DNA of 64,000 nucleotides from Shewanella aestuarii (GCF_014647215.1 NZ_BMOT01000001.1:186001-250000), one strand, 5' to 3'; numbered from the stretch's first letter, positions 47,244 to 57,332 are shown. Numbers and translations are program-made. Notes: generated from the sequence alone by a model not told the origin.

Positions 47244-48419
47244 TTAAAATACTGCATCGAATTTGACGGTGTACACTAAAGTATCATCGAATTGGAATTG
47301 TTTAGTGAATGGATTGATCACAGGGTTAGTGTCTAAGCCTCCATGTGTGTCACCAAAGTCTGTTGCATAGGTTAAATCAAATTTTATTGCAACATTATCA
47401 ATGGCATCCCATCGTAAACCCAAACTGTAAGCTGTACGTTTCTCATTTAAGCCAAGAGAAAGTGGTAGGGCTAATTGTGGTGGCAGATTAGAACGGACAT
47501 CGTCATCAGTGGTTTTAACATAGGCAATAGTAGCATAGGGGGTAAACGACTTAATTCGATACCCAACCGTTAAATAACCTGATTCGTGGTCAGATAATAA
47601 ACCATCAATTTCAACGGTAGTCCATTCAGCAACAGCAATAATAGAACCATTGTCGAAACTGCCACCCAAACCGTTGAATACAGCTTGTTCATTATCAATC
47701 ATTAAACCATTGGCTTCGCCGTCTAAGTCGGTTTGACCATATACGGCTCGGAAAGTCCATGTAAGATCTGTCCAAGAAACATTGGCACCCATGATGTTTG
47801 ATAAATCGAGATCGCTATTGGGAACGGTTGATTCACCACCAAAACCTTGTAGGGTTAATGTCGAATCTTCAAATTCAAAATCGTATGAAATATCACCACC
47901 TGTGTAGGATGAGAAAGGAACTTGGTCATAGACTTCAGTAGGTGGACGAGCAAATGGCTGTGCATAACCCACATCTAAGTAATCAGAATACATAAACAAG
48001 GGGACGCGCAGTTTACCACCACGAATTTTGGTTCCATTATCAAAACGATGAGATAAATAAGCCCATTCTGCTTCGACATCCCAATCATTTTCGCCTTTCA
48101 TCATCAACTGTAAAACAGCCTGAGTCTGGTTACTGATATTGAAAGTACCTTGAAAACCAATTTTGCTGTCTTGAGAAAAGTCAGCGCTAGAAGAGGCTCC
48201 GTTATAACCAGCATCATTATCAGAGCTGATGTAAGCACCACTGATAAAGCCGTTAAAGTTAAACTTTTCGGTTAAACTTTTGGTTTGTTGAGCTTGTAAA
48301 GCCTGAACTTGTTGCTCTAGTTTTGCTACTTTTGCATCGGTAGCTTCATCTGCAAACGCTGCAGCTGGTACTAATGCAATAGAAATCGCTATCGGGAGCG
48401 CTTTCACGTTAAAGTGCAT
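47244..48419 (-). CDS. Outer-membrane porin, coiled-coil N-terminus
   Basis: A 391-residue protein with a signal peptide (LPIAISIALVPAAAFAD). A short coiled coil follows (AKVAKLEQQVQALQAQQTKSL), then a beta-barrel of alternating strands ending in aromatic VYTVKFDAVF, as expected for outer-membrane insertion. I start at ATG 48419, with GGAG nine bases upstream; the longer frame adds 12 non-signal residues. The pairing with a phosphate-binding protein suggests anion or phosphate uptake, which is inference. Confidence 0.88.
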   Translation of the reverse strand: MHFNVKALPIAISIALVPAAAFADEATDAKVAKLEQQVQALQAQQTKSLTEKFNFNGFISGAYISSDNDAGYNGASSSADFSQDSKIGFQGTFNISNQTQAVLQLMMKGENDWDVEAEWAYLSHRFDNGTKIRGGKLRVPLFMYSDYLDVGYAQPFARPPTEVYDQVPFSSYTGGDISYDFEFEDSTLTLQGFGGESTVPNSDLDLSNIMGANVSWTDLTWTFRAVYGQTDLDGEANGLMIDNEQAVFNGLGGSFDNGSIIAVAEWTTVEIDGLLSDHESGYLTVGYRIKSFTPYATIAYVKTTDDDVRSNLPPQLALPLSLGLNEKRTAYSLGLRWDAIDNVAIKFDLTYATDFGDTHGGLDTNPVINPFTKQFQFDDTLVYTVKFDAVF

Positions 48420-48911
48420 AGGGGTTACTCCTTTATCATCACTCAAAGTGCCCAAAGGGCTTATTTTTATGTTTAGCTATACTTATATAGCTAATTTTTT
48501 GATAACTCACCAATTTATTAGCGAGTTAATGGAACTTTTTATTCACAAATTGATTCGCTTTTATCTAACATTTAATCAAACTATTCATGCCGCATTGATA
48601 GTCAACCTAATAGTAAGTTTTTGTAAATAATTGATTAATTTTAATTGTTAGTCAGTATTGTTTACTAAATTGTGGGCAATGTAATGCTGATGCCGACATT
48701 TTAGAAGTCATGAAAATATACGTGCACTTTTTTATCGACCAATTAGTGTATTTACTTTAATTGTAATTAACAAAAATAACACTTAATTAATATTCATTAT
48801 GTTGGCAGATGATTTAGCAAGGAGACATTTACGCTGGTTAACACAAGAGGGATCACTTTTGAAATATAGCGGATTGTATATACTGGGCTAGCCATTTTAC
48901 CTGAGATATGA
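48420..48911. other. Intergenic region upstream of the porin
   Basis: About 490 AT-rich bases. Two hairpins stand in the porin leader region: GCCC-AAA-GGGC near 48450-48460 and TTAGCTATA/TATAGCTAA at 48473-48494, which could be an operator. A TTGACT box near 48600 on the minus strand could be a promoter element. I find no Pho box and no credible gene. Confidence 0.4.
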
Positions 48912-48945
48912 TGTCAGAGAGTATCTAGATAAACACTCTCTGACA
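48912..48945 (-). terminator. Hairpin after ggt
   Basis: An 11-bp perfect stem TGTCAGAGAGT/ACTCTCTGACA with a 12-base loop, 15 bases after the ggt stop. The T-rich flank is on the plus-strand side, so termination of ggt by this hairpin alone is uncertain. Confidence 0.5.
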
Positions 48946-48959
48946 TTTTATTTCAAGGC

Positions 48960-50711
48960 TTAGTAACCTGATGCCGCAGAACCGGCTCTTCGAGGGTCGG
49001 ATGAGCCATATTTTCCTTGTTCTGTCATCATAATAGATTGGGTGCTACCAATAGATTGTTGCACTTTCACCTTATGACCTTTGGCCTCAAGTAAGTCGAT
49101 TGTGTCTTGATTTAAACTACGCTCAACCCATAAATAGTCAGGTAACCATTGATGGTGCACTCTTGCTGCAGCACTGGCTTCTGCAATGTTTAGTTGATGG
49201 TCAATCACATTCATAATGATCTGTAATGTTATATTAATAATTCTTGACCCTCCTGGACTACCTGTCACTAAAAAGGGTTTACCGTCTTTCATCACTATGG
49301 TTGGGCTCATGGAGCTAAGTGGGCGTTTATTCCCCTTAACCGAGTTAGCTTCCCCACCAATAAGGCCGTAACCATTGGGTACACCTGGCTTAACCGAAAA
49401 GTCGTCCATTTCATTATTGAGTAAAATTCCAGTGCCTTTGGCAACCAGCCCTGAACCATAACTAAAGTTAAGTGTGTAAGTGTTAGAAACCGCGTTGCCC
49501 CACTTATCAACTACTGAGTAATGGGTGGTTTGTGGACTTTCAACTCCATTGATTTTACCGGGCTTAATTTCGCTACTCGGGGTGGTTTTATTCAAGGCTA
49601 TCTTGTTTGCTATGTTATGGGCATAGTCTTTGTTAATCAGGTTTTTGATGGGGACATCGACAAAATCTGGATCACCTAAAAACTCACTGCGGTCGGCATA
49701 GGCATATTTCATTGACTCAGCCATAACATGTAATGTTTGCGCGGTATTATGGCCAAATTTATCAATCGGGAATTGTTCCAACACATTAAGCATTTCAATG
49801 ATGTGAAGCCCACCTGATGATGGCGGCGGCATAGATACTACCTCATAACCTCGATAAGTACCGCGAATAGGTTCTCGCTCAATGACCTTGTAATTTGCGA
49901 GATCCGTGAGCGTCATGACTCCACCTGCTTGCTGAACAGATGCCACAATTTTCTCGGCCGTTTCACCTTGGTAAAATCCTTTACTTCCAAGCTTTGAAAT
50001 CAGTGATAAAGAATGGGCCAATTCAGGTTGAAGTAATTTATCACCGACCTCAAAATTGCTGCCATCTGGACGGTAAAAAATAGCTGTTGAACTTGGCCAT
50101 TGGGAGATCCTATTTTTAGTGCCGGCCAACGAATTGGCAAGATCCGATGTTATCTCAATGCCATTTTTAGCCAGTTCTATAGCCGGAGCAACAATTTGCT
50201 GTAATGACATGGTGCCATATTGCTTTAACGCCAGTTCCATTCCCATAACGGTTCCAGGAACCCCAACGGCTAAACCGTGTTCTCGACTTAATTTATCAAC
50301 AGCATTGCCTTTTTCATCAAGAAAAATATCTTTGTGTGCTTTACCGGGTGCGGTTTCGCGATAATCAATGGCTATGGTTTTGTTATCTTTTGCAATGTGA
50401 ACGAGCATGAAACCACCGCCGCCAATATTACCCGCTCGTGGCAGGGTAACCGCAAGTGCAAAACCGACAGCGACAGCAGCATCAATGGCATTACCACCTT
50501 GCTTAAGGATATCAACACCAATTTGACTTGCGATAGCTTCTTGACTCACAACCATGCCATTTTTAGCAAAAATCGGCTGGGCCGTTGCCATTTCACTAAA
50601 GATGGAATCTTCGTTAGCGGCGACATGCGAAGGGTAAAAACTGGCTGTGGTAAAACTCAAACCTATAACAGCTGTCAGTAATAATGGGCTAAATTGGGTT
50701 GTTGGATACAC
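48960..50711 (-). CDS. ggt: Gamma-glutamyltranspeptidase
   Basis: A 583-residue periplasmic Ntn-hydrolase made as a proenzyme. A signal peptide ends near SHVAAN. Autocleavage should occur before Thr395 in ESPQTTHYSVVD, giving large and small subunits. MPPPSSGG, GNIGGGGFMLVH and LTGSPGGSRIINI-like SPGGSRI are further family landmarks. It hydrolyses or transfers the gamma-glutamyl group of glutathione. The gene stands alone. Confidence 0.95.
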   Translation of the reverse strand: MYPTTQFSPLLLTAVIGLSFTTASFYPSHVAANEDSIFSEMATAQPIFAKNGMVVSQEAIASQIGVDILKQGGNAIDAAVAVGFALAVTLPRAGNIGGGGFMLVHIAKDNKTIAIDYRETAPGKAHKDIFLDEKGNAVDKLSREHGLAVGVPGTVMGMELALKQYGTMSLQQIVAPAIELAKNGIEITSDLANSLAGTKNRISQWPSSTAIFYRPDGSNFEVGDKLLQPELAHSLSLISKLGSKGFYQGETAEKIVASVQQAGGVMTLTDLANYKVIEREPIRGTYRGYEVVSMPPPSSGGLHIIEMLNVLEQFPIDKFGHNTAQTLHVMAESMKYAYADRSEFLGDPDFVDVPIKNLINKDYAHNIANKIALNKTTPSSEIKPGKINGVESPQTTHYSVVDKWGNAVSNTYTLNFSYGSGLVAKGTGILLNNEMDDFSVKPGVPNGYGLIGGEANSVKGNKRPLSSMSPTIVMKDGKPFLVTGSPGGSRIINITLQIIMNVIDHQLNIAEASAAARVHHQWLPDYLWVERSLNQDTIDLLEAKGHKVKVQQSIGSTQSIMMTEQGKYGSSDPRRAGSAASGY

Positions 50712-50813
50712 GGGTAATCCTTAAGACGTTGCTTAGATAATTCGACTGTGCCATAGCTACAATAAAATTGGTATGCTGTAGCGGCAAATTGGTTAAAAAA
50801 TAGGAGAAAAGCA

Positions 50814-51983
50814 TTGCAGCAAGTATTTAACATAGCTGAAATCCATAATATTGATGAGATTGGTATAGCGCATTGGCAGCAATGTTTTAGCGATGATAAC
50901 CCTTTTACTCGGTTTGAGTTTTTACAAGGGCTAGAAAGGACAGGTTGTGTGGGAGGCGCTTCGGGATGGAAGGTGAGTCATCTTGTTATCAAAGATGAAG
51001 TAACCCATAAAATTTGTGCCATTATGCCTATGTATGACAAAACCCATTCATGGGGTGAATATGTATTTGATTGGGCGTGGGCAGAAGCGTATGCGCGAAA
51101 TCAACTTGATTACTATCCCAAATTAGTTACCAGCGTGCCTTTTATTCCAGCCACAGGGCAACGATTTGGCTTTCACATTGACGTACCTCAATCGGCTCGA
51201 AAAACAATATTGATTGCTATTTGTGAATACCTTGAGCAAAAAATGCTTAAACACCATTATTCATCTTGGCATGGCTTGTTTATCAATCATGACGAACAGG
51301 CGTTATGGCCGCAAAGTATTGGCATCACCCGAAAAGGTACTCAGTTTCATTGGCTTAACAAAGGGTATAAGAGTTTTGATGATTTTCTAGCTTCGATGAC
51401 ATCCAGAAAACGTAAAAATATCAATAAAGAGCGGCAAACGTTAGCAGCACAACATTTGAATTATACGTTTGTCTCAGGTGATGATGCTACCCTGGCACAG
51501 TGGCATCACTTTATACAATGTTATCAGTTAACCTATCAAAAACGTTCTGGGCATCAAGGATATTTAAATGAGGCGTTCTTTTTGGGGTTACGCCAATCGA
51601 TGGGAGAAGTGATTCGATTATTGATTGTGACCGATAGCCATCAACAAATGCTTGCAGCAGCGTTATTTTTTGTGTCTAAAAGCCACTTATATGGTCGTTA
51701 TTGGGGCACATTGGTTGAGGTTGATGGGCTACATTTTGAAACTTGTTATTATCAGGGAATAGATTATGCCATTAACCACAAGTTGTCAGTATTTGACGCC
51801 GGAGCACAGGGCGAACACAAAGTTGCAAGAGGATTTGAGCCCATAGCGACTTACTCAAAACACCTTGTTGCTCATTCAGGTTTTAATGAGGCAATTGGTC
51901 ATTACTGTCAGCAAGAACAACAAAATATCACCCTATATATGTCACAAATTGCTCAGCAATTGCCCTTTAAAAATAAAGCTTAA
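50814..51983 (+). CDS. FemAB-like GNAT acyltransferase (COG3146/DUF482)
   Basis: A 389-residue protein with the fold of the peptidogalycan-type FemAB-like family. Family-like blocks are NPFTRFEFLQGLERTGCVGG, ASMTSRKRKNINKERQTL, YLNEAFFLGLRQSMG and the ending FDAGAQGEHKVARGFEPI. The biochemical role is unknown; related proteins are classed with aminoacyl or acyl transferases. The start is TTG 50814, with TAGGAG 8 bases upstream. It is divergent from ggt. Confidence 0.85.
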   Translation: MQQVFNIAEIHNIDEIGIAHWQQCFSDDNPFTRFEFLQGLERTGCVGGASGWKVSHLVIKDEVTHKICAIMPMYDKTHSWGEYVFDWAWAEAYARNQLDYYPKLVTSVPFIPATGQRFGFHIDVPQSARKTILIAICEYLEQKMLKHHYSSWHGLFINHDEQALWPQSIGITRKGTQFHWLNKGYKSFDDFLASMTSRKRKNINKERQTLAAQHLNYTFVSGDDATLAQWHHFIQCYQLTYQKRSGHQGYLNEAFFLGLRQSMGEVIRLLIVTDSHQQMLAAALFFVSKSHLYGRYWGTLVEVDGLHFETCYYQGIDYAINHKLSVFDAGAQGEHKVARGFEPIATYSKHLVAHSGFNEAIGHYCQQEQQNITLYMSQIAQQLPFKNKA

Positions 51984-52100
51984 CGTCAGGAGAATAATTC
52001 TTTAAAAGGTGAGTGCAGTACATACCGTAGTGAACCGCAACAAAGGTCGATGAATAAAGTTTCAAAACTTATGTCATAGTTATAAAAAGAGTTAAAGCCA

Positions 52101-52718
52101 TTAACCCAATGCCAGCCATATTCCAACCGATATCATTAAACTGCCCGCGATACGATTCATCCAGCGGATGTTATTCCCTCTAGATAAAAATAAACGCAGG
52201 CTTTTGCCTCCACTTGCATAAGCGAGCATAGACAAGGATTCGGTAACCATTATGATGCTGAGTAACACCAATAACTGCGGTGCTACTGGCTTATCAACAC
52301 TGATAAATGGCGGCAATAAAGAAATCATGAATGCCCAACCTTTTGGGTTAGCTATTGCCGTAATGAATCCTTGGCTGATTAAACTGAACCTGCTGCTATT
52401 CACTTGCTGACCTTCTATCACGGCCATTCTGCCTCTAGCGCGCCACATATTTATACCGATATAACAAAGATAAGCACCACCAATCCACTTCAAAATATCA
52501 AACACCTGTGGATAGTTAAGCATAATACTGGCTACGCCTAATACAGCCGCTATGGCTACAATGGCCACGCCAACTAATTCACCTATCATCATCCATAAAG
52601 TACGGCGCACACCAATACTCATGCCCAACGTCATAGCTAACGTCATGCACATACCTGGGGTGATAGAGACAAAAAAGAAAGTCGGAATAAACACAGCGAG
52701 CAAAGCTAAATCAGGCAT
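52101..52718 (-). CDS. LysE/RhtB-family amino-acid exporter
   Basis: A 205-residue protein with six hydrophobic segments. The opening FFVSITPGMCMTLAMTLGMSIGVRR and the block FITAIANPKGWAFMISLLPPF are the LysE/RhtB signatures. It probably exports an amino acid such as homoserine, threonine or leucine; the substrate cannot be told. The hppD operon terminator lies directly upstream, so it has its own promoter. Confidence 0.9.
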   Translation of the reverse strand: MPDLALLAVFIPTFFFVSITPGMCMTLAMTLGMSIGVRRTLWMMIGELVGVAIVAIAAVLGVASIMLNYPQVFDILKWIGGAYLCYIGINMWRARGRMAVIEGQQVNSSRFSLISQGFITAIANPKGWAFMISLLPPFISVDKPVAPQLLVLLSIIMVTESLSMLAYASGGKSLRLFLSRGNNIRWMNRIAGSLMISVGIWLALG

Positions 52719-52768
52719 AAATACGGTCTAAGTTATAAAGTAAGATGTGAGTGTAATCGCCTATATAA

Positions 52769-52797
52769 ACAAAAACCAGCACATGGCTGGTTTTTGT
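52769..52797 (-). terminator. Intrinsic terminator of hmgA-hppD
   Basis: A 12-bp stem ACAAAAACCAGC/GCTGGTTTTTGT with a 5-base loop and T-rich minus-strand flank, 26 bases after the hppD stop. Confidence 0.88.
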
Positions 52798-52822
52798 AAA
52801 ACGTAGCATCGTTTTGATGAGC

Positions 52823-53863
52823 TTATAGCACACCACGACGAACTTGATCACGTTCGATAGATTCAAATAACGCTTTAAAGTTACCTTCGCCAAAGCCTAG
52901 GTTATTCTTACGTTGAATGATTTCGATAAAAATAGGCCCAAATAGATTTTTAGTGAAGATTTGCAATAAGTAACCTTCATCATCACCATCAACTAAAATC
53001 TGATGATGCTTGATACGTTCGCGATCTTCAGTCACTTGAGGTAATTTATCGAAAATCGTGTCGTAGTATTCAGGAATGATATCTAAGGTTTTAATTGCAG
53101 TGCCTTCCATAGCATCTAAAGATGCCACAATGTCGCGGCTTCTGAAGGCTAAATGTTGAACACCAGGACCATTATATTCGCCTAAGTATTCATCAATTTG
53201 GTTATTGTTGTTGCCTTTACCTTCATTGATTGGAATGCAGAAACTGCCATCCGGTGAACGTAGTGCATAGGATACTAATGCTGTTTGTGCACCGCTGATG
53301 TCAAAGTAACGGACTTCAGTGAAACCAAAAATATCTTTGTAGAAGTTAGCCCATTTATCCATAGTGCCTTTATAGACATTGTTGGTTAAGTGGTCGACTT
53401 CCATAAACCCTTTTTCAGGTGTAATAATAGGCTCTTCTAAGTCAACAAAATCAGTAGCATAAATATTATTATCTGCACCAAAGGTATCGATAAAATAGAT
53501 CAGACTGTCGCCAATGCCATAAATAGCAGGGTAGGCCATGTCTTTTTCTGATTCTGCAGCAGGCTTTGCACCACGTTCAACAGCCAGTTTAAATGCTAAC
53601 TGTGCATCTTCGACTCTCCAACCCATTGAACAAATTGCTGGGCCGTGTGACTTGGCAAATTCAGCTGAGAATCCAGCACGACTTTTGTTCAATAAAAAGT
53701 TAATGTCGTTTTGCTTGTAATAAGTGATGTCGTGATCTTTGGCTTTCTTTAACATAGAAAAACCAAAATCAATAAACACTTGATGCATGAAATCGGTATC
53801 TGGACTGGCAAATTCGGTAAATTCGATGCCTAAAAGTCCCAGTGGGTTTTGTTCGCTTGCCAT
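52823..53863 (-). CDS. hppD: 4-hydroxyphenylpyruvate dioxygenase
   Basis: A 346-residue Fe(II) enzyme converting 4-hydroxyphenylpyruvate to homogentisate. It has two VOC domains. The iron ligands fall in the second half: His in VDHLTNNV, His in GVQHLAFRS and a late Glu in FIEIIQR. I start at ATG 53863, with GAGG nine bases upstream; an in-frame extension to 53896 has no support. It follows hmgA by 46 bases on the same strand. Confidence 0.96.
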   Translation of the reverse strand: MASEQNPLGLLGIEFTEFASPDTDFMHQVFIDFGFSMLKKAKDHDITYYKQNDINFLLNKSRAGFSAEFAKSHGPAICSMGWRVEDAQLAFKLAVERGAKPAAESEKDMAYPAIYGIGDSLIYFIDTFGADNNIYATDFVDLEEPIITPEKGFMEVDHLTNNVYKGTMDKWANFYKDIFGFTEVRYFDISGAQTALVSYALRSPDGSFCIPINEGKGNNNNQIDEYLGEYNGPGVQHLAFRSRDIVASLDAMEGTAIKTLDIIPEYYDTIFDKLPQVTEDRERIKHHQILVDGDDEGYLLQIFTKNLFGPIFIEIIQRKNNLGFGEGNFKALFESIERDQVRRGVL

Positions 53864-53909
53864 GTTGTTATTCCTCGTTATATTTTCAACTCGCATTTAC
53901 GCTGGTTAT

Positions 53910-55070
53910 TTAGTTTTCTAACCAAGAGCGGTTGTAGTCTTCACTCATGCAACTTTTAACATGGGAAGTAAGATTAAGTGGGGCGAAGGTATCGACCATC
54001 ACTGCGTATTCGTATGTGTCTTTCTTGCCGATAGAAGCTTCTGTTCGACCCGGCTGTGGTCCATGCGGCACACCTTTTTGATGTAAGGTCATAAAACCAG
54101 CTTCAATACCTGTTCTACTCATAAAATCACCATCGACATAATATAAGACTTCATCGCTGTCGATATTATTGTGGTAATAAGGTGCAGGAATTGACTTCGG
54201 ATGGAAGTCATATGGACGCGGTACAAAGTTGCACACCACAAAATTATGCGCCGTAAACACTAAATGATCTGAAGGTGGTAAATGGATTTTACCTACTTTG
54301 GGTGCATACTCTTCGATATTAAATGCCCATGGATAAACACAGCCATCCCAACCTACAAGATCAAATGGATGCCATTCCAAAGTCATTTGCTGATATTTAT
54401 CACCAAACTTACACACCAAAGGAAATTCACCTTTTTCAACAATGGCGTTGGCTAATTCTGGAACGCGAATATCACGCTCACAATATGGCGCTGATTCAAG
54501 TAATTGACCATATTCATTACGGAAATGTTTAGGGACTTCCACCATTGAAAATGACTCAATGACAAACAAACGCACATTGCTGTAATCATTGAAGGTTAAT
54601 TGATAGGTAGTACCACGAGGGATCACCAAGTAATCCCATTTCTTCACCTCAATAACGCCATATTCGCTGAGTAACTGGCCTTCACCTTCATGAACGAATA
54701 CCACTTCGTCAGCATAAGCGTTGCGATAAAATTCATCAGTACTATCGGTCACTTTTGCCGTGTAGAGAGCCACATCACTGTTATAGAATATTTTGTTACG
54801 GCTACTAAAAAAATTGCCTTCACAGTCTGCAATGCGCGAGTCTAACTTATAATTTTGAATCAGTGAATCTTGCCACTCTTGACCATGATCTACAGCATAC
54901 GGCACCACATTAATCGCTTTAGTCGGCATATTGTGATGGTATTTATTGGAATAAATGTTTGAGAAACCATGGGTTGAGAATAATTCTTCACGGTAAAGCT
55001 CGCCATTGTCTTTTTCGAATGCGATATGGCGCTTTGTAGGGATCTCGCCTTGTTTTACATAAAATGGCAT
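53910..55070 (-). CDS. hmgA: Homogentisate 1,2-dioxygenase
   Basis: A 386-residue cupin-type iron dioxygenase that opens homogentisate to maleylacetoacetate. Landmarks are GEGQLLSEYGVIEVKKWDYLVIPRGT (shown as landmark parts GEGQLL, DYLVIPRGT), HNFVVCNFVPRPYDFHP, and the metal-site block LHQKGVPHGPQPG. I use ATG 55070, which has AAGGA upstream and gives the usual MPFYVKQGE start. The frame is open for 30 more codons, but that stretch lacks a ribosome site. It pairs with hppD here and with maiA at the window start. Confidence 0.94.
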   Translation of the reverse strand: MPFYVKQGEIPTKRHIAFEKDNGELYREELFSTHGFSNIYSNKYHHNMPTKAINVVPYAVDHGQEWQDSLIQNYKLDSRIADCEGNFFSSRNKIFYNSDVALYTAKVTDSTDEFYRNAYADEVVFVHEGEGQLLSEYGVIEVKKWDYLVIPRGTTYQLTFNDYSNVRLFVIESFSMVEVPKHFRNEYGQLLESAPYCERDIRVPELANAIVEKGEFPLVCKFGDKYQQMTLEWHPFDLVGWDGCVYPWAFNIEEYAPKVGKIHLPPSDHLVFTAHNFVVCNFVPRPYDFHPKSIPAPYYHNNIDSDEVLYYVDGDFMSRTGIEAGFMTLHQKGVPHGPQPGRTEASIGKKDTYEYAVMVDTFAPLNLTSHVKSCMSEDYNRSWLEN

Positions 55071-55211
55071 AACAGCTTCCTTAATCCGTTTGTACAACGT
55101 TCCAATCTCATCTAACGCATGATTAGCGAAAATAATGTGATCTATGTTGCATAGATTCATTCAATTTAGTTGCTCGGATGAACAAAAAAAAGAATAATAA
55201 ACCGCTAGACT

Positions 55212-55230
55212 CAATCAAATTATTAGATTG
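55212..55230. promoter_or_regulatory. LysR-type regulator box between hmgA and the lysR gene
   Basis: CAATC-N9-GATTG is a perfect dyad containing ATC-N9-GAT, the classic LysR-type recognition pattern. It lies in the divergent 231-base gap, 142 bases from hmgA and 72 from the regulator start. It is the likely binding site of the neighbouring regulator. Confidence 0.55.
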
Positions 55231-55301
55231 TATTTAAATTGGTACAGCTGTGGCAGCTATTCGGTACAAAAAATGAATTTTCATCGAAAAAGGAAGGTTT
55301 T

Positions 55302-56231
55302 ATGCGCATAGATGTAGATGCATTTAAGGTTTTACAGGTATTAGTCGAAGAAGGTAGTTTTGCTAAAGCGTCTGAAAAACTGCATAAAGCGCAGTCTGCG
55401 GTCAGTTATCAGGTTAAAAAATTGGAGCAGCATTTAGGCGTGAGTCTTTTTAATCGTGATCAGTATCGTGCAGAATTAACCCCTGAGGGACGAGTGATCC
55501 TGGCTGAAGGGCAGCGCTTGCTTCAACATTTGGCCAATATCGAGCATCTTGCCAGTCGCTTTAGTGAGGGCTGGGAGCCAAAGTTAGAGTTGGTCATTGA
55601 TGGCGCATTGCCTATGGAGCCCATCATGACAGCATTGAAGCGCATGGCCGAGCATAAAGTACCTACTAAAATACAATTGAATATGGAGTTTTTGGGGGGA
55701 GTACAACATAGGTTTGAGCGCGATAATGCTGATTTAATGTTAGTAAAAGACTATCTCGCTGGCCCCAATTACCATCCCAAAGCATTGCCGACGATTACCA
55801 GTATTTTGGTTGCTAGCCGACATCATCCTCTTGTCACTGTTAACAATGTCAGTTTGACTGAGCTGCAACAACACGTAGAGTTGACGATTCAAGATTCTTC
55901 TCCGCAAAGATTAATTCGTGATGAAATGCAATTTGGTGGAGATAAAGTCTTTTATTTATCGGGGTTCATTATGAAAAAAAATGCCCTGTTAAAAGGACTT
56001 GGTTTTGGTTGGATGCCAGAGTTTTTAATTCAAGAGGAGTTACATGCATCTGAGTTAAAGCCAGTTGATTTTGTTGGTGGTAACCGATTTAGTTTTACGC
56101 CACAGTTAGTGTCAACACTGGAACGACCATTAGGTCGAGCCGGGCAGTTATTTACTGAGTTGATCCTTGATGAGTTCACTCGCTTTGAGTTTCAGGGTTC
56201 TAAAGAGTTTAATACAACAGGCTTAGGATGA
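55302..56231 (+). CDS. LysR-family transcriptional regulator next to hmgA-hppD
   Basis: A 309-residue protein with an N-terminal winged helix-turn-helix (FKVLQVLVEEGSFAKASEKL then AQSAVSYQVKKLEQHLGVSLFNRD) and a co-inducer-binding domain. I use ATG 55302 with AAGGAAGG upstream; the longer frame is unsupported. Divergence from hmgA and the dyad between them suggest control of tyrosine/homogentisate catabolism, possibly sensing a pathway intermediate. Confidence 0.88.
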   Translation: MRIDVDAFKVLQVLVEEGSFAKASEKLHKAQSAVSYQVKKLEQHLGVSLFNRDQYRAELTPEGRVILAEGQRLLQHLANIEHLASRFSEGWEPKLELVIDGALPMEPIMTALKRMAEHKVPTKIQLNMEFLGGVQHRFERDNADLMLVKDYLAGPNYHPKALPTITSILVASRHHPLVTVNNVSLTELQQHVELTIQDSSPQRLIRDEMQFGGDKVFYLSGFIMKKNALLKGLGFGWMPEFLIQEELHASELKPVDFVGGNRFSFTPQLVSTLERPLGRAGQLFTELILDEFTRFEFQGSKEFNTTGLG

Positions 56232-56426
56232 TTGAGATAAAGTCTTATTCAAATGGATTCAATGCCAAAGGTAAAATCAACCTAATTAACCGTGCAAATG
56301 CTTGCAGAAAGTTTATCAACAAGCTTTGAGCGTACGGATCTGAAATACAACGCTTGACATATTATGTCGACAACTTTAAGTTGTTTAGACAATCGATTTA
56401 GTCATCTTATGTTAAAGGAGTGACCA

Positions 56427-57182
56427 ATGAGTAAGCAGTGCCATGAAGTGGATTTTGAAATCATCGGCTCAAGTATGCAGTTAGTTGAGATTGAACTCGA
56501 TCCTCAAGAAACTGTTATTGCTGAAGCAGGTGCGATGAATTACATGGAACAGGATATAGCCTTCGAAGCAAAAATGGGTGATGGCTCAGAACCTGAGTCC
56601 GGATTTTTTGGAAAAATACTCGGTGCAGGTAAACGTGCCTTAACTGGTGAAAGTATTTTTATGACTCACTTTACAAATGAGGGCCAAAGAAAACGCAAAG
56701 TTGCTTTCGCAGCACCTTATCCTGGTAGTGTACTGGCAGTTGATTTATCAAAACACCAAGGTGAAATTATTTGCCAAAAGGACAGTTTTTTAGCTGCGGC
56801 ATTAGGCACTAATGTCACAATGAAATTTAATCGTCGATTAGGCGCCGGATTTTTTGGTGGTGAAGGTTTTATACTGCAAAGCTTAAAGGGCGACGGTATG
56901 GTGTTTATTCATGCTGGCGGCACCTTGATTAAAAAAGAATTAAAAGGAGAAGTGTTGCGTGTAGATACGGGCTGTTTAGTGGGATTTTCACCTGGAATTG
57001 ATTATGACATTCAACGTGCTGGCTCATTGAAATCTATGGTCTTTGGTGGTGAGGGGCTGTTTTTAGCCACGTTACAAGGTCACGGAACTGTTTGGCTACA
57101 ATCATTACCTTTCTCGCGTATGGCCGATCGAATTATTGCTCATGCACCTTCAAAAGGTGGGATAACACAAGGCGAACAGTAA
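56427..57182 (+). CDS. AIM24/TIGR00266-family protein
   Basis: A 251-residue all-beta protein with repeated glycine-rich turns: [54 protein letters not shown] and [21 protein letters not shown]. This is the TIGR00266/AIM24 family, related in fold to tubby and scramblase proteins. The bacterial function is unknown. A clear GGAG precedes the start. It forms a single-gene unit with its own terminator. Confidence 0.9.
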   Translation: MSKQCHEVDFEIIGSSMQLVEIELDPQETVIAEAGAMNYMEQDIAFEAKMGDGSEPESGFFGKILGAGKRALTGESIFMTHFTNEGQRKRKVAFAAPYPGSVLAVDLSKHQGEIICQKDSFLAAALGTNVTMKFNRRLGAGFFGGEGFILQSLKGDGMVFIHAGGTLIKKELKGEVLRVDTGCLVGFSPGIDYDIQRAGSLKSMVFGGEGLFLATLQGHGTVWLQSLPFSRMADRIIAHAPSKGGITQGEQ

Positions 57183-57225
57183 TCTGCATTTATCCTATTA
57201 CTGCTAAGGACTTGTTTAATAACTA

Positions 57226-57268
57226 CTCATATGACTGACATTATGATAAGTCATATGAGTTGTTTTTT
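57226..57268 (+). terminator. Intrinsic terminator after the AIM24 gene
   Basis: An 11-bp stem CTCATATGACT/AGTCATATGAG around a 12-base loop, followed by TTGTTTTTT. Confidence 0.88.
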
Positions 57269-57332
57269 AACGATTTATAGCATCTTTTGCTCTCAAGTCG
57301 CTATTAATTTAATGCCTCATAGATTTAAAAGT

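Noticed and set aside
48448..48630. 60-codon frame in the porin upstream region
   Set aside because: Hydrophobic, AT-driven composition, no ribosome site; more likely chance.
48912..48945. Perfect hairpin read as a plus-strand terminator
   Set aside because: There is no plus-strand gene upstream for it to end, so it is kept only as a hairpin after ggt.
55071..55160. 30-codon N-terminal extension of hmgA
   Set aside because: Not family-like, and a strong ribosome site precedes ATG 55070.
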